This document shows, in pieces, positions 6,555 to 12,090 of a stretch of 13,185 nucleotides of DNA. Each line of letters opens with the position of its first letter. The first letter of the stretch is position 1. Under the pieces are notes generated by a model. The model had not been told where the DNA came from. It saw only the letters and a program-made list of their open reading frames with translations, and did not search any database. This DNA comes from Angelakisella sp. (GTDB lineage: Bacteria > Bacillota > Clostridia > Oscillospirales > Ruminococcaceae): assembly GCA_013316495.1 (NCBI GenBank), contig WSMP01000022.1, positions 2,946 to 16,130 on the forward strand, written 5' to 3'. Position numbers and translations under genes: made by a program.

Positions 6555-6692
6555 TGGTTTAATGGCTAGTTCGGGTCCCCATAACCACGGGAGACCAAGC
6601 GCCCTGAAAGGTGCTGCAAATCAAGGGCTTAGAAGCCCCTGAAGGCCGCAGGACGCCGCCTAAACGCTCTAATAGGGAAAGTATTACTCAGC
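6555..6692. other. Intergenic segment with two small hairpins, no gene
   Basis: This stretch between tgt and DUF2442 holds no credible gene. It contains short stems such as AGCGCC/GGTGCT near 6598-6616 and GGGCT/AGCCC near 6626-6639. A short minus-strand frame reads ALDLQHLSGRLVSRGYGDPN before a stop, which could be a leftover coding tail. I cannot assign it. It marks the edge of the inserted module. Confidence 0.4.
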
Positions 6693-6717
6693 AAAAAGGC
6701 CCCTAATTGGGGCCCTT
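6693..6717 (-). terminator. Rho-independent terminator after the DUF2442 gene
   Basis: In transcript order AAGGGCCCC AATTA GGGGCC TTTTT: a 6-bp GC stem extended by a G-U and two A-U pairs, 5-base loop, then five T's on the minus strand (6693-6697). It starts 11 bases after the DUF2442 stop. It should end transcription of the DUF4160/DUF2442 unit before tgt. Confidence 0.8.
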
Positions 6718-6727
6718 AACGTAGGTT

Positions 6728-6976
6728 TTATTGCACCCTGCCGTATTCGTAAATGGTGTCGCTCGGCAAGTCTATTCTGTCGTTCCAAAATACACAGGTC
6801 CGGCTCTGGTCGAGTTGCACCTGATTGAATAGGCCCGTGATGGAGCGTAAATCTCTATAGCTCTCAATCTGCTCCATGTCCTCTTTCACGTCATAGAGAA
6901 CTGCTTTCCCATCATCGAATACTACACGCAATAGGAAATCCGGCAGTGGCGTAATGTCCTTGATTTTTGGTATCAT
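6728..6976 (-). CDS. DUF2442 domain protein
   Basis: An 82-residue protein covering a whole DUF2442 domain: PKIKDITPLPDFLLRVVFDDG (start), then a variable central part and VFWNDRIDLPSDTIYEYG at the end, matching the family's 'W.dgiDl..d.LYe' close. DUF2442 genes frequently follow DUF4160 genes, as here, and the pair has been suggested to be toxin-antitoxin-like; the molecular role is not established. ATG 6976 is chosen because GGAGGT ends 6 bases ahead; an in-frame GTG two codons upstream overlaps that site. GC is visibly lower than in tgt and queA, which suggests acquisition. The gene itself appears intact although its partner is interrupted. Confidence 0.85.
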   Translation of the reverse strand: MIPKIKDITPLPDFLLRVVFDDGKAVLYDVKEDMEQIESYRDLRSITGLFNQVQLDQSRTCVFWNDRIDLPSDTIYEYGRVQ

Positions 6977-6989
6977 GTACACACCTCCA

Positions 6990-7241
6990 TTAGAGCGGCG
7001 GCAGTTTCCCCAGCCTTTGGGAGTCCCACATCTCTTGCAGCTTGCCTTGATTGACCTTCAGCCATTCCTTCACAAGCTCCTAAGCCTCGCCGGGGAGGTC
7101 TCCTTCTGTCATGGTCATTGTCTTCAGGTCAAAGACTCCGATATGCTCACCATACAGAGCGTGGATGTGACTCGGCTCATGTTCTCTCGGCTTGAAAAAA
7201 ATCTTGATAACTATGCCGTAGAATCTGCAAATCTCAGGCAT
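6990..7241 (-). pseudogene. DUF4160 gene interrupted by an in-frame amber codon
   Basis: Read from ATG 7241, the frame gives MPEICRFYGIVIKIFFKPRE and then EPSHIHALYGEHIGVFDLKT, clearly a DUF4160 start including the conserved HIHA-Y patch. Codon 54 is TAG (7080-7082), and the same frame then continues with ELVKEWLKVNQGKLQEMW and QRLGKLPPL to TAA 6990-6992, the normal family end at 83 codons. Only one base change separates this from an intact gene. A ribosome binding site (GGAGTG) and a promoter at 7284-7312 remain. DUF4160 proteins are small and of unknown function, commonly paired with DUF2442. It is either a recent nonsense mutation, a read error, or a read-through site. Confidence 0.82.
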
Positions 7242-7283
7242 CACATTCACTCCATTCTATGCTATGGTCTTTTCCTACTCTTA

Positions 7284-7312
7284 ATTCTACCAGATTACTG
7301 CCTGATATGCAA
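7284..7312 (-). promoter_or_regulatory. Promoter of the DUF4160/DUF2442 unit
   Basis: Minus-strand -35 TTGCAT (7307-7312), exactly 17 bases, then extended -10 TGGTAGAAT (hexamer TAGAAT at 7284-7289). Transcription would begin near 7277, about 36 bases ahead of the DUF4160 ATG. With the terminator at 6693-6717 it defines a self-contained transcription unit. Confidence 0.68.
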
Positions 7313-7317
7313 TCAGG
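7301..7317. repeat. Perfect inverted repeat over the -35 of the DUF4160/DUF2442 promoter
   Basis: CCTGAT (7301-7306), five bases, ATCAGG (7312-7317). The dyad covers the -35 hexamer, a position suited to a repressor operator, and also lies 14 bases after the queA stop, where it could be a small transcript hairpin without a T-tract. Neither role is proven. Confidence 0.45.
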
Positions 7318-7330
7318 TTTATGGAAAATT

Positions 7331-8377
7331 TTACCTCATGTCCCCAATGAACATGGCGTCTCCAAAGCTGAAAAAGCGGTACCGCTCCTGCACCGCCTCC
7401 CGGTAGGCGTTCATGGTGCTTTCGTACCCGGCAAAGGCGCTCACCAGCATGATGAGGGTGCTTTCCGGCAGATGGAAGTTGGTGATAAGCCCATCCAGCA
7501 CCTGGAACCTGTAGCCGGGGTAGATAAAGATGCCGGTGCTGCCAGGGCCGGGTGTCAGCGCGCCCTCCTTCCAGGCCGATTCCAGGGTGCGGCAGGAGGT
7601 GGTACCCACGGCGATGACCCTGCGGCCCTCCGCCTTGGCGGCATTCACCAGCCGGGCGGTTTCCTCCGGCACGGTGTAGTGCTCCAGGTGCATGTGGTGG
7701 TCTGTGATGTTTTCTGCCTTTACAGGCCGGAAGGTCCCCAGCCCCACATGGAGGGTGACAAAGCCGGTCTGTATTCCCTTATTCCGCAGCGCCTCCAGCA
7801 GCTCCGGGGTGAAGTGGAGCCCGGCGGTGGGGGCGGCGGCGCTTCCCGGCTGGCGGGAGTAGACGGTTTGGTAGCGCTCCCCATCCTCCAGCCTTTCGGT
7901 GATGTAGGGGGGCAGGGGCATCTGCCCGATGCGGTCCAAAACGGCAAAGAAGCTGTCCCCCTCATAACGGAAGCGCACCAGCCGGTTGCCGCCCTCCAGG
8001 GTGTCCACAATCTCCCCGGTAAGCAGCCCCTCCCCAAAAACCACCCGGCTCCCAGGGCGCAGCTTTTTGCCGGGGCGAGCCAGTGTCTCCCAAAGGTCCT
8101 TCCCCTTCTGCTCCAAAAGGAGAAGCTCGGCGGCGCCGCCGGTGCCTTCCCGGTGGCCCAGCAGCCGGGAGGGCAGCACCCGGCTGTCGTTCATCACCAG
8201 CACATCCCCGGAGCGCAGCAGCTGCGGCAGCTCCCGGAACCGCCGGTGGAAGATGGCGCCGTCCCCCCGGCCCAGGCAGAGGAGCCGGGAATCGTCCCGG
8301 CGGTCCAGGGGGTGCTGGGCGATCAGCTCCCCCGGGAGGTGGAAGGCGTAATCGGACCGAAGCATAGGTTGGTTCAT
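7331..8377 (-). CDS. queA: S-adenosylmethionine:tRNA ribosyltransferase-isomerase
   Basis: This 348-residue cytoplasmic enzyme transfers and isomerises the ribosyl part of SAM onto preQ1 in tRNA, forming epoxyqueuosine, the step after Tgt. Family signs: SDYAFHLPGELIAQHPL (8-24), DSRLLCL (29-35), VMNDSRVLPSRL (61-72), SAAAPTAGLHFT (179-190), LHVGLGTFRPV (209-219), HHMHLEHY (227-234) and a C-terminal TNFHLPESTLIMLVSAF. Length is typical. AAGGAG ends 5 bases before the ATG. The leader is long and structured, with a promoter at 8583-8611. Downstream, the DUF4160/DUF2442 insertion separates it from its pathway partner tgt. Confidence 0.97.
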   Translation of the reverse strand: MNQPMLRSDYAFHLPGELIAQHPLDRRDDSRLLCLGRGDGAIFHRRFRELPQLLRSGDVLVMNDSRVLPSRLLGHREGTGGAAELLLLEQKGKDLWETLARPGKKLRPGSRVVFGEGLLTGEIVDTLEGGNRLVRFRYEGDSFFAVLDRIGQMPLPPYITERLEDGERYQTVYSRQPGSAAAPTAGLHFTPELLEALRNKGIQTGFVTLHVGLGTFRPVKAENITDHHMHLEHYTVPEETARLVNAAKAEGRRVIAVGTTSCRTLESAWKEGALTPGPGSTGIFIYPGYRFQVLDGLITNFHLPESTLIMLVSAFAGYESTMNAYREAVQERYRFFSFGDAMFIGDMR

Positions 8378-8424
8378 GGTTTCTCCTTCTCCCTGTTTCT
8401 AAAGTAGGCTTTTGGGAATGGTCT

Positions 8425-8458
8425 CCCGGTTTTTTGTCGGGTTTTACAAAAAAACGGG
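8425..8458. repeat. 13-bp inverted repeat in the queA leader
   Basis: Arms 8425-8437 (CCCGGTTTTTTGT) and 8446-8458 (ACAAAAAAACGGG) pair at 12 of 13 positions around an 8-base loop. In the queA transcript the 5' arm is CCCGTTTTTTTGT. This arm contains the T-tract that follows the hairpin at 8456-8490, so the two structures exclude each other. Confidence 0.6.
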
Positions 8459-8490
8459 CAGAAAGGCCCTGTCAGTCCCCTATCTTGCCC
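8448..8490 (-). promoter_or_regulatory. Possible attenuator in the queA leader
   Basis: In transcript order GGGCA-A-GA (8490-8483) can pair with TCTGCCC (8462-8456) with one bulged A, and a G plus seven T's (8454-8448) follow, as in a rho-independent terminator. It lies about 70 bases ahead of queA. An alternative inner pairing GGGC/GCCC (8469-8466 with 8459-8456) also uses the same 3' arm. Pairing is modest, so the call rests mainly on the T-tract and on competition with the 8425-8458 repeat. I do not recognise a preQ1 riboswitch consensus in it. Confidence 0.35.
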
Positions 8491-8510
8491 AATAAACCGG
8501 GAAAATCAAA

Positions 8511-8539
8511 TTGACAGTGGACCGGAACAGTGGTAAGAT
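8511..8539 (+). promoter_or_regulatory. Strong σA promoter for the plus-strand block
   Basis: TTGACA (8511-8516), 17-base spacer, TAAGAT (8534-8539): perfect -35, near-consensus -10. Transcription would start near 8546 and run through the traX remnant into the nitroreductase, asd, rmuC and fbp genes. It was probably the original traX promoter. Confidence 0.75.
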
Positions 8540-8582
8540 AGAATTTGGAAAAATAGACCCTTGGACAGGCTGACAGTCACCT

Positions 8583-8611
8583 ATTATAGGATACTTTCCC
8601 GGGACTTTCAA
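8583..8611 (-). promoter_or_regulatory. σA promoter of queA
   Basis: On the minus strand TTGAAA (8606-8611), 17 bases, TATAAT (8583-8588). Transcription would begin near 8576 and leave a leader of about 200 bases before queA. It points toward the plus-strand promoter at 8511-8539, so the first 30 or so bases of both transcripts are complementary. Confidence 0.75.
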
Positions 8612-8616
8612 CCTCT

Positions 8617-8939
8617 TTGATCCAAAAGCCGCTATTTTTCGGTATGGGGACACCCGGCGGTCTTTTCGGTACACGCAACCCTATGCCAAACAGGAAGAAT
8701 GTATCTGCTGCGGAAACCGCAAACACACCCAGGCTCCAAACCAATCTGGACACCAATTTCATCAAGCTGATCGCCATCATCTCGATGGTTATCGACCACA
8801 TCGGGACCGCGTTTTTCCACAATATCCCGCTTTTCGATGGGTTGGACGGATTGCCTTTCCCCTTTTTGCTACTGCCTGACGGTGGGGCTGCTACCCCGCC
8901 CACCTGCTGGCCATTTTCCTGGTCCAGCTTTTCTTCTAA
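8617..8939 (+). pseudogene. Internally deleted, frameshifted TraX-family membrane protein gene
   Basis: One frame reads LDTNFIKLIAIISMVIDHIG (8743-8802), the unmistakable TraX N-terminus. At about 8836 the homology jumps to another frame, RWVGRIAFPLF, then to a third, CYCLTVG, both TraX-like continuations. A few bases later the second of these frames resumes with YPAHLLAIFLVQLFF and TAA 8937-8939, which resembles the extreme C-terminus of TraX. So about 150-200 central residues are missing and at least two frameshifts are present. TraX proteins are multi-pass membrane proteins, acetylating F-pilin in plasmids; chromosomal relatives have unclear roles. The original start is uncertain; in-frame ATGs at 8644 and 8683 lack clear ribosome sites. 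Confidence 0.75.
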
Positions 8940-8958
8940 ATGAAAGGAGTTTTGCCCC

Positions 8959-9594
8959 ATGCTTTCCGCCATCCAAAACCGCCGCAGCATCCGTCGGTTT
9001 TTAGACAAGCCGGTCCCCCGGGCGGCGGTGGATGCGGTCCTGCTGGCCGGTTCCCTGGCCCCCTCCTCCAAAAACCGCCAGCCCTGGCGGTTCGTGGTGG
9101 TCTCCGGCAAAGACAAGACCTCGCTGCTGGCCGCTATGGACCGCGGCCTGGGGCGGGAGCGCACCGCTCCCCTCCTCCCCGGCAGCGCCGGCTTCCTTGG
9201 CGGCGCGGAGAACACCCGCCGCATCATGGCCGAGGCTCCGGTGGTCATCCTGACGGTAAACCCCTTGGGCCTGCCCCCGGACCGTCCCCTGACCCCCGAG
9301 GAGCGGATCTTTGAGCTCTGCAACGCCCAGTCGGTGGGGGCGGCCATGGAGAATATGTCCCTTGCCGCCCAGGAGGCGGGGCTGGGGAGCCTGTGGATCT
9401 GCGACACCTATTTTGCTTACCGGGAGCTGATGGACTGGCTGGACAGCCCCGGGGAGCTCCTCTGTGCCCTGGCTCTGGGGTACCCGGGGGAATCCCCCGC
9501 CCCCCGGCCCCGGCGGGAGCTTAGCCAGCTTGTGGAATGGCGTACCGGGGAGCAGCCCTCTTCCCTGCCGGGCGCTTCAAAAGGATATCTATAA
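8959..9594 (+). CDS. Nitroreductase-family FMN oxidoreductase
   Basis: A 211-residue flavoprotein of the nitroreductase fold, probably a homodimer reducing nitro or quinone-type substrates with NAD(P)H; the real substrate cannot be told. N-terminal NRRSIRRF (7-14) and APSSKNRQPWRF (34-45) are the FMN phosphate and ribityl contacts; QSVGAAMENMSLAAQEAGLGSLWICD (124-149) is the conserved central helix and strand, and ALALGYPGE near residue 169 closes the fold. GGAG of the AAAGGAG site ends 10 bases ahead of the ATG, which is itself 19 bases after the traX remnant's stop. It is first intact gene of the plus-strand block, 18 bases before asd. Confidence 0.9.
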   Translation: MLSAIQNRRSIRRFLDKPVPRAAVDAVLLAGSLAPSSKNRQPWRFVVVSGKDKTSLLAAMDRGLGRERTAPLLPGSAGFLGGAENTRRIMAEAPVVILTVNPLGLPPDRPLTPEERIFELCNAQSVGAAMENMSLAAQEAGLGSLWICDTYFAYRELMDWLDSPGELLCALALGYPGESPAPRPRRELSQLVEWRTGEQPSSLPGASKGYL

Positions 9595-9612
9595 AACAAA
9601 GGAGTTTTTGCT

Positions 9613-10692
9613 ATGAAGGAATTTCGAGTCGGCATCATCGGCGCCACCGGCATGGTGGGGCAGCGCTTTATCACCCTGCTGGAGGGGCACCCCTGGTTTA
9701 CCGTCACAACCCTGGCGGCCTCCGCCCGCTCGGCAGGGCGGGCCTACGCCGAGGCGGTAGAGGGCCGCTGGGCCATGTCCACCCCCATCCCCCCTCGCAT
9801 CGGGGAGATGAAGGTGCTGGACGCCTCGGCGGATATGGACGCCATCACCGCCCAGGTGGACCTTGTCTTTTGCGCAGTGGATATGAAAAAGGAGGAGATC
9901 CGGGCGCTGGAGGAGGCCTACGCAAAGCGGGAATGCCCGGTGATGTCCAATAACTCCGCCCACCGCGGTACCCCGGACGTCCCCATGCTTATCCCGGAGG
10001 TCAACGCCGCCCACGCCCAGGTTATTGAGGCCCAGCGGCAGCGGTTGGGGACCAAGCGGGGCTTTATCGCCGTCAAATCCAACTGCTCGCTGCAAAGCTA
10101 CCTCCCCGCCCTCCACCCCCTGATGGACCTGGGGCTGGAGCAGGTGCTTGCCTGCACCTATCAGGCTATCTCCGGGGCGGGAAAAACCTTCGCCACCTGG
10201 CCGGAGATGCAGGATAACGTCATCCCCTACATCGGCGGCGAGGAGGAAAAGAGCGAGCAGGAGCCGCTGAAAATATGGGGCAAGGTGGAGGACGGGGGCA
10301 TTGTCCCCGCCTCCTCCCCCGCCATCACCACCCAGTGCATCCGGGTGCCGGTCTCGGACGGGCACCTGGCGGCGGTGTTCTTCACCCTCCAGGAGAAGGC
10401 CTCCAAGGAGGAGATTCTCCGCCGCTGGCGGGACTACGCTGGAGAGCCCCAAAAGCTGGCCCTCCCTTCCGCCCCTGGGCAGTTCCTCCACTACTTTGAG
10501 GAGCCGGACCGCCCCCAGACCCGCCTGGACCGGGACCTGGAAAAGGGGATGGCGGTTTCCATCGGCCGCCTGCGGGAGGATAGCCAGTACGATTACAAGT
10601 TCGTCTGCCTCTCCCACAACACCATCCGGGGCGCCGCCGGCGGGGCCATCCTGATGGCGGAGCTGCTGGCGGCCAAGGGATATTTGGACTGA
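9613..10692 (+). CDS. asd: Aspartate-semialdehyde dehydrogenase (archaeal/fungal-like subtype)
   Basis: A 359-residue enzyme that reduces aspartyl phosphate to aspartate semialdehyde with NADPH, the branch point to lysine/diaminopimelate, methionine and threonine. The N-terminal GATGMVGQRF (10-19) is the cofactor loop; catalytic Cys158 sits in KSNCSLQ (155-161); RVPVSDGH (244-251) supplies the acid/base His251. The length, the SNCS (rather than the N-C-T/S context with longer inserts of the enterobacterial form) and the SGAGKTF stretch fit the subtype shared with archaea and many Clostridia. AAAGGAG lies about 9 bases before the ATG. It is 13 bases ahead of rmuC, consistent with one transcript. 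Confidence 0.95.
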   Translation: MKEFRVGIIGATGMVGQRFITLLEGHPWFTVTTLAASARSAGRAYAEAVEGRWAMSTPIPPRIGEMKVLDASADMDAITAQVDLVFCAVDMKKEEIRALEEAYAKRECPVMSNNSAHRGTPDVPMLIPEVNAAHAQVIEAQRQRLGTKRGFIAVKSNCSLQSYLPALHPLMDLGLEQVLACTYQAISGAGKTFATWPEMQDNVIPYIGGEEEKSEQEPLKIWGKVEDGGIVPASSPAITTQCIRVPVSDGHLAAVFFTLQEKASKEEILRRWRDYAGEPQKLALPSAPGQFLHYFEEPDRPQTRLDRDLEKGMAVSIGRLREDSQYDYKFVCLSHNTIRGAAGGAILMAELLAAKGYLD

Positions 10693-10705
10693 CGGGGGTG
10701 ACAAG

Positions 10706-12052
10706 ATGGAACCATTGCTCTACTGCCTGCTGGCCCTTTCGGTTCTTTCGGCGGCGCTGTCGCTACTATCCGTCTTAACCGCCCGCAGCGGGCGGCGGGA
10801 CAACGAGCGGGAGCTGCGGCGGCAGCTGGACCAGCTGGAAAGCGAGCTGGCAGGCGAGCTGCGGCGGCTGGAGAGCAGCATAGCCAACGAGCTGCGCCAG
10901 AGCCGGCAGGAAACCACCCTGCTGATCCAGAACGCGGTGGGCGGCCTGGGGGACCGGCTCAGCGACAGCCAAAAGCAGGCCGCCGAGCTGCAAAGCGACA
11001 GCCTGGGCCAGCTGGCCCGGCAGATGATGGGGCAGCAGGAAAACCTGCAAAAGCAGCTGGAGGAGCGGCTGCGCACCCTCTCTGCCCAAAGCGAGTACCA
11101 GATGAAGGAGACCCGGGAGACGGTGGAACGCCGCCTAAACGCCATCCAGAAGGACAACAGCGACCAGCTGAGCCGAATCCGGGAAACGGTAGACGAAAAG
11201 CTGCAAAAAACCCTAGAGGAGCGGCTGGGGCAGTCCTTTAAGCAGGTCAGCGATCAGCTCCAGCAGGTTTACAAGGGCCTGGGAGAGATGCAGACCCTGG
11301 CCACCGGCGTGGGGGACCTGAAAAAGGTCCTCTCCAACGTCAAAACCCGCGGTATTTTGGGGGAGATTCAGCTGGGGGCCATCCTGGAGCAGATCCTGGC
11401 CCCAGAGCAGTACAGCACAAACGTTGCCACCCGCCCCGGAAGCCGGGATGTGGTGGAGTACGCTGTCCGTCTCCCCGGCTCGGAAGAGGGCGGGGTGGTG
11501 TGGCTGCCCATCGACGCCAAGTTCCCTGGGGACCTCTACGGCCAGCTGATGGACGCCTACGACCAGGGGGACAAGGAGGTCATCCAGGGGCTGCAAAAGC
11601 AGCTGGAGCAGCGAATCAAGGCCGAGGCCCGGGACATCCGGGACAAGTACATCGAGCCCCCCTACACGACCGAGTTTGGGATCCTCTTCCTGCCGGTGGA
11701 GGGGCTTTACGCCGAGGTGGTGCGGCTAGGGCTGGTGGAAACCCTCCAGCGGGATTATAAAATCAACATCGCTGGCCCCACCACCATGGCGGCACTCCTT
11801 AACAGTTTGCAGATGGGTTTCCGCACTCTAGCCATCCAAAAACGCTCCGGCGAGGTGTGGAACGTCTTGGGCGCGGTAAAATCCGAGTTCCAGAAGTTTG
11901 GCGATGTGCTGAAAAAAACCCGGGACCGGCTGCGCCAGGCCGATGACGAGCTGGAAACCTTGGTGGGCACCCGTACCAACCAGATCAACCGCAGGCTCCG
12001 AGAGGTATCCAGCCTCTCGGAAGACAACGCCCAAGCCCTGCTGGGGGAATGA
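10706..12052 (+). CDS. rmuC: DNA recombination protein RmuC
   Basis: A 448-residue protein. Residues 3-25 form an N-terminal membrane anchor (PLLYCLLALSVLSAALSLL), residues about 28-190 are Q/E/R-rich heptads typical of a long coiled coil, and residues about 195-415 are the RmuC nuclease-like domain: KTRGILGEIQLGAILEQIL (213-231), WLPIDAKFPGDLY and LFLPVEGLYAEV are the conserved strands of the PD-(D/E)XK-like fold. RmuC limits inversion at short inverted repeats in E. coli and its biochemical activity is still debated. The ribosome site GGGGGTG overlaps the 13-base gap after asd. The gene stops 38 bases before fbp. Confidence 0.95.
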   Translation: MEPLLYCLLALSVLSAALSLLSVLTARSGRRDNERELRRQLDQLESELAGELRRLESSIANELRQSRQETTLLIQNAVGGLGDRLSDSQKQAAELQSDSLGQLARQMMGQQENLQKQLEERLRTLSAQSEYQMKETRETVERRLNAIQKDNSDQLSRIRETVDEKLQKTLEERLGQSFKQVSDQLQQVYKGLGEMQTLATGVGDLKKVLSNVKTRGILGEIQLGAILEQILAPEQYSTNVATRPGSRDVVEYAVRLPGSEEGGVVWLPIDAKFPGDLYGQLMDAYDQGDKEVIQGLQKQLEQRIKAEARDIRDKYIEPPYTTEFGILFLPVEGLYAEVVRLGLVETLQRDYKINIAGPTTMAALLNSLQMGFRTLAIQKRSGEVWNVLGAVKSEFQKFGDVLKKTRDRLRQADDELETLVGTRTNQINRRLREVSSLSEDNAQALLGE

Positions 12053-12090
12053 GCCCCCGGCCCAAAAAACAACAGGAGGCAGGACACGTT

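Noticed and set aside
6550..6595. tRNA-like fragment (T-arm-like GTTCGGGTCCCC)
   Set aside because: The bases that should pair with the 3' side of the T-stem do not, and no acceptor, D or anticodon arm can be built.
7080..7082. Amber codon recoding (pyrrolysine or suppressor) as main explanation of the DUF4160 stop
   Set aside because: No conserved gene in the window has an internal TAG, and no related machinery is present here; a simple nonsense mutation is more likely, though TAG is not used as a stop in the window.
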